Shown here: in pieces, positions 16,731 to 24,647 of the stretch
Layout: every line of letters starts with the position of its first letter
Numbering within the stretch: the first letter of the stretch is position 1
Assembly: GCF_900323885.1 (NCBI RefSeq)
Contig: NZ_OOHJ01000011.1
Span: 372,001 to 436,000 of the forward strand
Length of the DNA: 64,000 nucleotides
Direction: 5' to 3'
From: [Actinomadura] parvosata subsp. kistnae
Lineage (GTDB): Bacteria; Actinomycetota; Actinomycetes; Streptosporangiales; Streptosporangiaceae
The notes under the pieces: model-generated
Told to the model about the DNA's origin: nothing
Seen by the model: only the letters and a program-made list of their open reading frames with translations
The model's database searches: none
Position numbers and translations under genes: made by a program

Positions 16731-19664
16731 GTGGGCGAGCGGGCCCTGCCCGTCGGACGGGACGTGATCGTCGGGCGGGACTCCGAGCTCGATCGGCTCG
16801 CCGCGCTGGTTGCGGGCGCGGCCGGCGAAGGCGGGCGGGTCCTGCTCCTGTCCGGAGCCGCCGGGATGGGCAAGAGCACCCTCCTGGAGTACGCCGCCCG
16901 CCGCGCCGGGGAAGCGGGCCGCCGGGTGCTGCGGGCGAGCGGCCGCGAGTCGGAGAGAGACCTGGCCTTCGCGGCCCTGCACCAGCTCCTCCGCCCGGTA
17001 CTGGACGAGACGCCCCACCTGCCCGACCGTCAGCGCCGGGCCCTGCTCGGCGCCTTCGGCTTCGTGTCCGACGCCCCCGATCCCCTGCTGACGGGGGTCG
17101 CCGTCCTGACCCTGCTGTCCCAGGTCGCCGAACGGGCGCCGCTCGTGATCGTGCTCGACGACGCCCAGTGGATCGACCCCGCCTCCGCCGACGTCCTCGC
17201 CTTCGCCGCCCGCCGCCTCGCCGACGACCCCATCACCCTGCTCGCCGCCCTCCGCGACCTCACCCCCGGCCCCGGTGGTTCCCCGCCGCTCACGCCGGCC
17301 CCCGCCGATGCCTCCGGACACCCGGCACGCACACCGGGCCCACTCGACATGGCTGGATTCCCCACGCTCACGCTCGGCCCTCTCGACGCCGCCGCGTCCC
17401 GGCGGCTGCTCGACCTGCGCGCGCCCGGCCTGACGGGCAGGATCAGGGAACGCGTCCTCGACCAGGCCGCGGGCAACCCCCTGGCCCTGCTCGAACTGGC
17501 CGCGCACGCCCCGCTCGCCCCCGACGGCCACGGCCCGCTACCGGTCGGCGAGCGGCTGGCGGCCATCTACGCCGCCCGGCTGGCGGAGCTGCCCGAAGCC
17601 GCCCGGCAGGCCCTGGTGCTCCTGGCCGCCGCCGACGCGGAGGATCCCCCGGACGCCGTCCTGGCGCTGCTGCCCGACGCCGACGACAAGATCTGGCTCG
17701 CCGTCGAAGAGTCGGGGCTGGTCCACCGGGCAGGCCGGCACCTACGCTTCCGCCACCCCCTGGTCCGCTCCGCGATCTACCACGCCACCCCGTTCGACAC
17801 CCGCCTGGAGGCCCACCGCACGCTGGCCGGCGCCCTGCGCGACGAGCCGGACCGCCGCGCCTGGCATCTCGCCGCCACCGCCCTCCACCCCGACGCGGAG
17901 GTGTCGGCCGCCCTGGAGCGAACGGCGGCCAGGGCTCGCCGGCGGGGCGGCTATGCGGCGGCGGCCAAGGCGCTGGCCCGCGCGGCGGAGCTGCGTCCCG
18001 ACCGTGACGAAAGCGCCCGGCTGCTGACCGACGCGGCCGGCTCGGCCGTCCTCACCGGAGACCTGCCCTGGGTGGAGGAGCTGGCCGGTCAGGCCCGCAC
18101 CCGTACCGACGACCCCGCCCTGCTCGCCACCGCCGCGCTGCACGTCGGGCGGCTGTCCGCACTGACCAGGCGGCACGCCGCCACCTTCGACGAGCTGGCC
18201 GGCATCGCCGGCGACCTCGCGCGCACCCACCCGCACATCGCCCTCGACGCGCTCGCCGCCGCCGCGGTGCTGCGCTTCTACTCGGGCGAGGAGTCCCAGC
18301 GCCAGGAGATCGACCGCCTCCTGCCCCGCCTCCCCGCCACGCCGCTCCGGGAGTGGGCCCGCATCGTGTCGGACCCGTTCGGCACCGGCCGCGCGGCAGC
18401 ACCCCGGCTACCCGCCCTGATCGCCGCAGCCGGGCGCCGCCGTGGAGCGGGCGACCATGGAGAAGCCCCGGGCGCCGACGATCGCGCAGTGACCGGGGAC
18501 AGCCGTGGGACGGACAATGGCGCAGGAGCAGGCAACCGCGCCGATACCGGAGGTGGTCCCGAACGGCTGACCGCGCTGGCCGTGGCCGCCTGGGTGCTCG
18601 ACGAGACGCCGCTCGCGGTCCGGACGTTCGACGCGGCCGTCCGGTCGTGGCGAAGCGCGGGCCCGCTCCCCGACGGGCTCGGCGGCGTGGTGGCGCTGGC
18701 CTGCTTCGAGTACGGCCGCTGGGACCAGGCCCGCGCGCTCTGCGCCGAGCTCGGCGCGCTGCCGGCCGCCGCCAGGCTGCACCACGCCGTCGCGTGCGCG
18801 CACGCCATCGAGGCCATGGTCGTGGCCGCTCAGGGCGACCCGGCGACCGCCCGCGCGCTCGCGGACGAGGCGCTGCGCCTGGTGGACCCGCTGGAGAGCC
18901 GATCGGTCGCCGTGTACGCGCACCGCGCCCTGACCACCGCCGCCATCGCCGAAGGCGACTACGAAGACGCCTGGGAGCACCTGCGCGGGGTCTTCGGCCC
19001 GGCCGGCGACCCCGTCCACTACCACGCCTCCTACCCGGCCCTGCCGGACCTGGCCGAGTCGGCGGCCCGCACCGGCCGTCACACGGAGGCGATCGAGATC
19101 GTCGAGCGTGCGGCCCGCGTCCTGGCTCAGGGCGGCTCGCCCCGCCTGCGCGGCCTGGTGCACCGCAGCCGCGCGCTGCTCGCCGGCCCCGACCGGGCCG
19201 AGGAGGAGTTCCTGGCCGCGCTGGCCGTACCCGAGCTGGAGCGCTGGCCTTTCGAGCACGCGCAGGCGCTGCTGGAGTACGCCGAGTGGCTGCGTCGCCG
19301 TCGCCGGATCGCCGAGGCGCGCCCGTTCCTTACCTCGGCGTACGACACGTTCCGCCGCCTGGGCGCGCGCCCGTGGAGCGAACGCGCCCAGGCGGAGCTG
19401 CGAGCGGCGGGCCTGGACGTCGACCCGGCGGATCCTGGCGCCCTGGCCCGCCTCTCGCCTCAACAGCAGCAGATCGTCCGGCTGGCCGCGCGCGGGCTGA
19501 CCAACCGCGAGATCGGCGAGCGGCTCTTCCTGTCGCCGCGCACCGTCGGCTCACACCTCTACCGCACCTTCCCCAAACTGGGCGTCACGGCCCGCTCCCA
19601 GCTCCGGGACGTGGTGGAGGCGGCGGGCGCGGACGGCGGCGCTGCGCCGGCCGGCGGCCGGTGA
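16731..19664 (+). CDS. LuxR-family STAND regulator (LAL type)
   Basis: The GTG at 16,731 has GGAGG at 16722-16726; an earlier in-frame GTG (16,674) has none. 977 aa. N-terminal AAA/STAND ATPase: Walker A GAAGMGKST (about residues 41-49), Walker B VIVLDDAQWID (about 139-149), and HPLVRSAIY typical of LAL proteins. A helical TPR-like middle follows, and a C-terminal LuxR HTH (about 908-963: LSPQQQQIVRLAARGLTNREIGERLF). LAL proteins are ATP-dependent, often pathway-specific activators. Its divergent position suggests control of the hydrolase operon at 14,140-16,541. Confidence 0.9.
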   Translation: MGERALPVGRDVIVGRDSELDRLAALVAGAAGEGGRVLLLSGAAGMGKSTLLEYAARRAGEAGRRVLRASGRESERDLAFAALHQLLRPVLDETPHLPDRQRRALLGAFGFVSDAPDPLLTGVAVLTLLSQVAERAPLVIVLDDAQWIDPASADVLAFAARRLADDPITLLAALRDLTPGPGGSPPLTPAPADASGHPARTPGPLDMAGFPTLTLGPLDAAASRRLLDLRAPGLTGRIRERVLDQAAGNPLALLELAAHAPLAPDGHGPLPVGERLAAIYAARLAELPEAARQALVLLAAADAEDPPDAVLALLPDADDKIWLAVEESGLVHRAGRHLRFRHPLVRSAIYHATPFDTRLEAHRTLAGALRDEPDRRAWHLAATALHPDAEVSAALERTAARARRRGGYAAAAKALARAAELRPDRDESARLLTDAAGSAVLTGDLPWVEELAGQARTRTDDPALLATAALHVGRLSALTRRHAATFDELAGIAGDLARTHPHIALDALAAAAVLRFYSGEESQRQEIDRLLPRLPATPLREWARIVSDPFGTGRAAAPRLPALIAAAGRRRGAGDHGEAPGADDRAVTGDSRGTDNGAGAGNRADTGGGPERLTALAVAAWVLDETPLAVRTFDAAVRSWRSAGPLPDGLGGVVALACFEYGRWDQARALCAELGALPAAARLHHAVACAHAIEAMVVAAQGDPATARALADEALRLVDPLESRSVAVYAHRALTTAAIAEGDYEDAWEHLRGVFGPAGDPVHYHASYPALPDLAESAARTGRHTEAIEIVERAARVLAQGGSPRLRGLVHRSRALLAGPDRAEEEFLAALAVPELERWPFEHAQALLEYAEWLRRRRRIAEARPFLTSAYDTFRRLGARPWSERAQAELRAAGLDVDPADPGALARLSPQQQQIVRLAARGLTNREIGERLFLSPRTVGSHLYRTFPKLGVTARSQLRDVVEAAGADGGAAPAGGR

Positions 19665-19728
19665 CGGGGTGCCCGGGGCGGGGTGCCGGGCTGACATCCG
19701 CCCCAGACACCACCGAACCGCCGGGCCG

Positions 19729-20421
19729 TCACACCAGCCGGGTCACCTTGCCGGTGTCGAGCGAGTAGTACCCGCCCACGACCTTGAGCTTCCGTGCGGC
19801 GATGCGCGGGGCGAGCAGCTTGTCGGACCTGAGCTCGGCCACCACGTTGGTGGTGTTGATCCGGATCATCCGGTCCACATCCCCGTGGGCCTGCTCGTAG
19901 GCCGGTCGCAGGTCGTCGACGATGCGCTGCAGGTGGCCGGGCAGCTTGGTGCCGTGCTTGAGGGCGTCGGCGGCGGCGGTGACCGCGCCGCACCGCTGGT
20001 GGCCGAGCACCACGATCAGGGGCGTGTCCAGCTCGGCGGGGCCGTACTCGATGGCGCCGGCGACGAGGGGATCGATGGTCTGGGCGGCGCTGCGTACGGT
20101 GAGGATGTCCCCGACTCCCAGGTCGAAGACGATCTCGGGGGCGACGCGCGAGTCGATGCAGGAGACGACCACCGCATACGGTTGCTGCTTCTGGGCGACC
20201 TCGGCCCGCCGGGCGAGGTCCTGGTGGGGGTGGACGGAGGCGTCGGCGGCCCAGCGCCGGTTGCCCTCGCGCAGCTTCGCCCACGCCTCGTCCGGGGTGC
20301 CGGCCCGCCGCGCGGAGTCCCGTGCGAGGCCGTGCGCCACCCCGCCGTCTAACAGGACCCCGCCGGCGACCAGCCCAGCGGCGAGCAGTACTTTACGACG
20401 GTCAATGATCTTCTCAGACAT
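19729..20421 (-). CDS. Exported beta-carbonic anhydrase
   Basis: ATG at 20,421; 230 aa. The N-terminus DRRKVLLAAGLVAGGVLL looks like a Tat signal. The zinc ligands of beta-carbonic anhydrases are present: CIDSR (Cys and the Asp-Arg dyad, about residue 89) and GHQRCGA (His and Cys, about 139). It hydrates CO2 outside the cytoplasm or at the membrane. No sulfate transporter is adjacent. A weak GGA precedes the start. Confidence 0.88.
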   Translation of the reverse strand: MSEKIIDRRKVLLAAGLVAGGVLLDGGVAHGLARDSARRAGTPDEAWAKLREGNRRWAADASVHPHQDLARRAEVAQKQQPYAVVVSCIDSRVAPEIVFDLGVGDILTVRSAAQTIDPLVAGAIEYGPAELDTPLIVVLGHQRCGAVTAAADALKHGTKLPGHLQRIVDDLRPAYEQAHGDVDRMIRINTTNVVAELRSDKLLAPRIAARKLKVVGGYYSLDTGKVTRLV

Positions 20422-20575
20422 GGGATCCAGTATGCGGTACACCGGATACGCCACTTTCGCCGGGTCCCTCCACGCGCCGACCGCTGCGACTCCACGTAAC
20501 TGCTGCGGTCCGGCCGCGCAGGCTGACAGCACGCGCCCGCCCGTCAGGCCGTCACGGGGCTGTGGAGCCGTGCGG

Positions 20576-21325
20576 TCAGCTGGACGATTTGCCGGTGACC
20601 GTGCTCGGGTCGGGCGCCTTGATCGACACCTTGCCGCCCCACCCGGTGTAACGGGTCTCGACGGAGATGATGTCGCCCTCGAACGTGGCGTACTCATCCT
20701 TGGCGCCCTTAGCCCGGAACGAGCTCGACAGCGTGCCGACCAGGCCGGCCGAAGTGAGCGTCAGAGTGTAGGAGACCTCGGTGTCGGCCGCCCACGCTTT
20801 GAGGTCGGAGCCGGAAAACCACGGCGAGACCTGCGCGAGGCTCTTGAAAGTGATCCTGCCGGTGACCTTGTTCCCGGCTCTCGTGCCCTTGGCCAGCAGC
20901 GCCGACAACGTCGCGGGCTCGGCGGGATTCAGGACCTGGCCGTACAGGTAGGGCATCGCGCCGCCGCCGTCGAGCCTGAACCAGGTCTTGCCCTTGGGAA
21001 GGTAGTCGGCCACGTACTCACCGGAGTAGTACGTGCTCTTGCCGATGGAGATCGCACGGTCCTTGGCGTCGCGGTAGGACGTGCTCCTGATGTCGTAGGC
21101 GGCCAGCCCCTTCTTGCCGAACTGCAGCGTGCCCCTGTTCGTGTACGCCTGGAGGGTGTCGAGACCGTCGGACCAGGTGGACGTCTCGGTGAAGCGCACG
21201 CCGTGCCCGGGGGCCATGGTGGACTTCAGCGCGCGCACAGGATCCCTGGGGGCGGCTTGCGCGGGTGCGGCGCCCACCAAAAGGGAGGTGGACAGCGCTA
21301 AGAGAGCGGTGATCGTCTTGTTCAC
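20576..21325 (-). CDS. Secreted protein, LolA/LppX-like fold candidate
   Basis: GTG start; 249 aa with a signal peptide (NKTITALLALSTSLLVGAAPAQA). The mature part is beta-rich with alternating short strands (GVRFTETSTWSDGLDTL, GTLQFGKKGLAAYDI, GKTWFRLDGGGAMPYLYGQVLNP), a pattern seen in actinomycete secreted proteins related to LppX/LprG-like half-barrels. There is no lipobox cysteine. Function unknown. Ribosome site weak; alternative starts are not better supported. Confidence 0.7.
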   Translation of the reverse strand: MNKTITALLALSTSLLVGAAPAQAAPRDPVRALKSTMAPGHGVRFTETSTWSDGLDTLQAYTNRGTLQFGKKGLAAYDIRSTSYRDAKDRAISIGKSTYYSGEYVADYLPKGKTWFRLDGGGAMPYLYGQVLNPAEPATLSALLAKGTRAGNKVTGRITFKSLAQVSPWFSGSDLKAWAADTEVSYTLTLTSAGLVGTLSSSFRAKGAKDEYATFEGDIISVETRYTGWGGKVSIKAPDPSTVTGKSSS

Positions 21326-21437
21326 GAGGGATCATCATGCCGTACCGGCCTGTCGGCCCTCGATGGCCGCCGCGGATTCCTCTGGGCCGTTTGTGACCGC
21401 CGACGTTCCTCTCGCGCCTCCAGACGCGTGCGGACTG

Positions 21438-21608
21438 TCAGGCGGGTTCGAGGCGGTCGGCGAGGCGGCGGAGGGTGAGCGCGAACCGGACGCGGAGGCG
21501 CGGCAGGACCTGTCGGCGTGGGCGGGGCGGGATCATGCGTGAGCGGGCGGCCTCGGCTCGCCGCTCGGCCAGGTCCGCGCGGATGCGCTCTTCATGCAGG
21601 CCGTACAT
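21438..21608 (-). CDS. Small basic protein, 56 aa
   Basis: ATG at 21,608, AGGG upstream, stop at 21,438. The product is strongly basic and helical (YGLHEERIRADLAERRAEAAR, then an Arg/Pro-rich stretch and FALTLRRLADRLEPA). The start overlaps the end of the preceding regulator remnant by 17 bp. Short basic proteins of this type, an acidic-basic helix followed by an amphipathic R-rich helix, are common beside regulators in actinomycetes. Function unknown. Regular codon bias supports it being real. Confidence 0.5.
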   Translation of the reverse strand: MYGLHEERIRADLAERRAEAARSRMIPPRPRRQVLPRLRVRFALTLRRLADRLEPA

Positions 21609-22076
21609 GGAGGGCCCTGCACGGTTCTTCGGGGAAGGCGTGGTAGAAGGTGAAGACCGGGCGGGTGTCCGGCGGGGCGTCGTTCGCTTCGACGCGTGAT
21701 CGGCTCAGCTCGCGCCACGGCTGCAGCACGGCGTTGAGCTGGTCGGCGAGCTGGGCGAGCTCGCCCGGGGTGAGCCGCAGGTGGTGGCTGCCGCCGAACG
21801 ACGCGTTCTGCCAGGCCTTATTCACAGCCCGCCCATGGCGGCCCGGACCCAGCGTTCCCGGCTGTCGCGGGCGAGCTCCGGCACGTCCTCGATCAGGTCG
21901 TGTCTCTGCATCTGCCGCAGGTGGTAGCTGACCTGGCCGGGGTCGGCGTCCATCCGCCTGGCCAGCTCGCTCACGGTGACCGGGCCGATCCGGAACAGGA
22001 GGCTGAAGAGCTTCATCCGGAACCGGCTGGTCATGACCCTGAGCACGTCCAGGTCGTCGATCTGTCGCATGGCCAC
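21592..22076 (-). pseudogene. ArsR-type winged-helix regulator, broken
   Basis: Residues 1-84 form a clear winged helix (VLRVMTSRFRMKLFSLLF, VSELARRMDADPGQVSYHLRQM) that stops at 21,822 after RERWVRAAMGGL. The typical C-terminal effector part (SHHLRLTPGELAQLADQLN, VFTFYHAFPEEP) follows in another frame, joined at a GTGA. Intact relatives have about 60 more residues between the halves, so an internal deletion plus frame change is likely. An alternative is two coupled ORFs. Start GTG 22,076 or ATG 22,070. Confidence 0.6.
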
Positions 22077-22147
22077 GACCGTAGGGCCCGCGGGTGAAGC
22101 TGCTCAAGGCTTCTACTGGATCTTGAAATGCCGGCCGTTCGGAGGCG

Positions 22148-22456
22148 TCAGCACACGATGAAGATGCTCTTCCAGCCCACCGGCGTGCGCTGCTCGGCGT
22201 TCCTGTTCGAGGCCAGCGTGAAGTGGGCGACGCCCTCGGCGTTGGGCTGGTTGTACATGCGGCCGCTCTGGCCGTCGCCGTACCACTTGTAGGAGCCGTT
22301 GAAGGGGATGTTCGACACGCCGCACCGGTCGATGACGACGCTTCTGCCGGTGAAGCCGGGGCCTTCGTAGGCGACGTACTGCGAGGCGTAGGCGGCGCCG
22401 GCGGTGCCGGCGACGATGGCGGCGGTGAACACGGAGGTGAGAACGAACTTCTTCAC
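22148..22456 (-). CDS. Secreted peptidase-inhibitor I36 / beta-gamma-crystallin-like protein
   Basis: GTG at 22,456 with GAAGGA upstream; 102 aa. Signal peptide KKFVLTSVFTAAIVAGTAG, then one Greek-key-like unit: YVAYEGPGFTGRSVVIDRCG, IPFNGSYKWYGDGQSGRMYN, and a C-terminal VGWKSIFIVC. Two cysteines could pair. This is the pattern of Streptomyces metalloprotease inhibitor-like I36 proteins. Interestingly the divergent neighbour is a zinc-peptidase homologue. Confidence 0.75.
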   Translation of the reverse strand: MKKFVLTSVFTAAIVAGTAGAAYASQYVAYEGPGFTGRSVVIDRCGVSNIPFNGSYKWYGDGQSGRMYNQPNAEGVAHFTLASNRNAEQRTPVGWKSIFIVC

Positions 22457-22568
22457 GCGGGTCCTTCCGACGGAACTGACTGCGGAAAGTAATGGTAGCG
22501 GCACTCTCCGCAATCACCCAAGCCTTTTGCGTCACGGAGCCGCGCTCCCGCCCCTAGGATCACGCTTT

Positions 22569-23297
22569 ATGATCATTCGTTTATCCGCCGGGGCGGCCGT
22601 GGGCCTGGCCCTGTTCGCCGGCCCCGCGCTCGCCGAGCCGGTCAAGGGCGCGCCCGAGCTGACCCACAACGCCCTCTACAAGGCGGCCAAGCTGCCCAAG
22701 ATCGCCTGCAAGCTGGACAAGGGCACGAGCGGCGCCTCCACGAAGAAGTACGTCACCACCCTCGTCGGCTGCCTGAACAAGGCGTGGCAGCCGGCCATCA
22801 AGGGCTTCGTCCCGGTCAAGGTGGTGTTCAAGGACGCCGACGACAAGGAGTCCTGCTCCACCGGCATGGACGTCAGCGGCTCCTTCACCGAGATCTGCGC
22901 CACCCAGCTCCACGTGCGGCTGGCCGACGACTGGATCAAGGCCAAGAGCGACGTGGCCGTGTTCACCTCCGTCGTGCGGACGTGGGGCGGGGTGGTGACC
23001 GGGCAGACCGGCATCGGGCAGGCGTGGTGGGCGCTGGAGAACGACGCGTCCGAGACGGTCATGGACGAGCACAACCGCCGCTACTACCTGCAGATCGCCT
23101 GCTTCTCGGGGGTGTCGGCGAAGGCGCTGGGGCGTCAGGTCAAGGACTGGAAGCCGATTCTCAAGGTGCCGGAGTTCTGGCCCAACCGGTTCCAGGGCAA
23201 GACCGCGAACCGCCTGTACTGGATGGACAAGGGGTACAAGGCGGGTAAGCCGGGCGCTTGCAACACCTGGACGGCGAGCTCGTCCCGGGTGGCCTGA
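22569..23297 (+). CDS. Secreted neutral zinc metallopeptidase homologue lacking HExxH (pseudoenzyme)
   Basis: ATG with AGGA upstream; 242 aa. Signal peptide (IIRLSAGAAVGLALFAGPALA). The domain follows the layout of the putative neutral zinc metallopeptidase family: paired cysteines, KAWQPAIKGFVPVKV, a strand with ICATQLHVRL, then the region where relatives carry HE(F/Y)GH. Here it reads VVRTWGGVVTGQTGI, with no histidines. Next comes LQIACFSGVSAKAL, matching the family's LQADCFAG. Both zinc histidines are absent, so peptidase activity is unlikely. The family link is by pattern only. Confidence 0.65.
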   Translation: MIIRLSAGAAVGLALFAGPALAEPVKGAPELTHNALYKAAKLPKIACKLDKGTSGASTKKYVTTLVGCLNKAWQPAIKGFVPVKVVFKDADDKESCSTGMDVSGSFTEICATQLHVRLADDWIKAKSDVAVFTSVVRTWGGVVTGQTGIGQAWWALENDASETVMDEHNRRYYLQIACFSGVSAKALGRQVKDWKPILKVPEFWPNRFQGKTANRLYWMDKGYKAGKPGACNTWTASSSRVA

Positions 23298-23304
23298 GCC
23301 CGGC

Positions 23305-24510
23305 TCAACCCGTCCGGGACGCGTGGTCGCGGACGAGATCGTGGAAGCGGTAGCGGCCGGGCGCGGCCTCGCGCAGGAGGTGCGCGTCCAGCAGGTGCTC
23401 CAGCATCCGCTCCGCCTGGGACGCGCCCGTCCCCAGCAGGTCGGCGGCCGTGCTCGGGCCGAACTCCGCGCCGGTGTGCGACCCCAGCAGCCGGTACGCG
23501 CGCCGCAGGTCGGAGGGGAGCCGGTCGTAGGAGGCGTCCAGGGCGGCGGCCACGTCGTGCCGTCCCGCCGCCAGTTCGGCCAGCCGGTCGCCGGCGAGCC
23601 GGTCGAGCAGGTGCCGCACGCTCCACGTGGGACGCGCCCGCAGCCGGTCGGCGGCGACGCGGACGGCCAGCGGCAGCCACCCGCAGCGCGCGACGACCTC
23701 GTGCAGGTCGTCGCGGGGCACGCCCGCCACCCGGTCCCATCCGGCCACGCCGGTGAACAGGGCGACCGCCGCCGCCGGGGACAGGACGTCCAGCGGCAGG
23801 CCGCGGGCGTCGCCGAGCCCGCTCAGGCGGCGGCGGCCGGTGACGATCACGCGGCAGCCGGGGCCGCCGGGCAGCAGCGGGTGGATCTGGTGCTCGTCGA
23901 GGGCGTCGTCCAGCACGATCAGCACCCGGCGCCCGGCCAGCACGCTGCGGTACAGCGCGGCGCGGTCGTCCAGGTGCTCAGGGACGTCCGCGTCCGGCAC
24001 GCCGAGGGCGCGCGCCATCCGGGCCAGGGCCTCGCCCGGCTCGACCGGTCGCCGGCCGGGTGCGTGGCCGCGCAGGTCCACGAAGAGCTGCCCGTCGGGG
24101 AAGCCGGGGGCGAGCCGGTGGCCGGCGTGCACGGCCAGGGCCGTCTTGCCCGTTCCGGCCATGCCGTCGATGGCGACGACCGGCGCCGGGCCCGCGTGGT
24201 GGTCGCCGGTGAGGGCCGCCAGCTCGTCCTCCCGGCCGATCAGGGTCGCGAGGCCGGCGGGCAGCTGCCGGGGGACGATCGTGGTCACGGCCGGCTCGCC
24301 CGCCTCTCCTGCCAGCAGCTCCCGTTCCGCGCCGTCCAGCTCCAGGGCCTGCGCCAGCAGCAGGACGGACCTGCTGCGCGGCTGCCAGAGGCCTCCGTTC
24401 TCCAGCCGCCGCACGGTCCGCACATTGAGCCCCGCCTTCTCGGCCAGTTGCTCCTGGGTCATCAACGCCCGCTTCCGCCATCCCCGCAGCAGTGTCCCCG
24501 CAGAATCCAA
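23305..24510 (-). CDS. XRE-HTH / NB-ARC STAND regulator without sensor repeats
   Basis: TTG at 24,510 with GGGGGA upstream; 401 aa. N-terminal Cro/CI HTH (about 5-60: RALMTQEQLAEKAGLNVRTVRRLENG). The NB-ARC ATPase has Walker A GMAGTGKTAL (about 113-122), Walker B VLIVLDDALDE (about 195), GCRVIVTGRRRL as sensor/RNBS-B, and GWLPLAVRVAADRL. It ends with FHDLVRDHA, the point where AfsR-like proteins continue into winged-helix and TPR regions. The C-terminal sensor is missing, so it is either a short type or 3'-truncated. Divergent from the nSTAND1-WD40 gene. Confidence 0.85.
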   Translation of the reverse strand: MDSAGTLLRGWRKRALMTQEQLAEKAGLNVRTVRRLENGGLWQPRSRSVLLLAQALELDGAERELLAGEAGEPAVTTIVPRQLPAGLATLIGREDELAALTGDHHAGPAPVVAIDGMAGTGKTALAVHAGHRLAPGFPDGQLFVDLRGHAPGRRPVEPGEALARMARALGVPDADVPEHLDDRAALYRSVLAGRRVLIVLDDALDEHQIHPLLPGGPGCRVIVTGRRRLSGLGDARGLPLDVLSPAAAVALFTGVAGWDRVAGVPRDDLHEVVARCGWLPLAVRVAADRLRARPTWSVRHLLDRLAGDRLAELAAGRHDVAAALDASYDRLPSDLRRAYRLLGSHTGAEFGPSTAADLLGTGASQAERMLEHLLDAHLLREAAPGRYRFHDLVRDHASRTG

Positions 24511-24611
24511 CGTGTCCCCCGTCGGTCAACCATCAGGCGTCCATCAGAGCCGCGTTGGAGCCGTTCCGGCCACAGGTGGGACGACATTGGACGAAATCGG
24601 ACGACAACCGT

Positions 24612-24640
24612 TTGATGCCAGTGGCCCGGTTTGTCAGAAT
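24612..24640 (+). promoter_or_regulatory. Promoter of the nSTAND1-WD40 operon, probably leaderless
   Basis: TTGATG (24612-24617) and CAGAAT (24635-24640) with a 17-nt spacer put the transcription start at about 24,647-24,648, the A of the ATG. No ribosome site precedes the start. Direct repeats of GGACGACA lie just upstream (24,580-24,608). Confidence 0.45.
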
Positions 24641-24647
24641 GACCGCC

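Noticed and set aside
21357..21440. Extra gene between the secreted protein and the 56-aa ORF
   Set aside because: No start with ribosome site and no codon periodicity.
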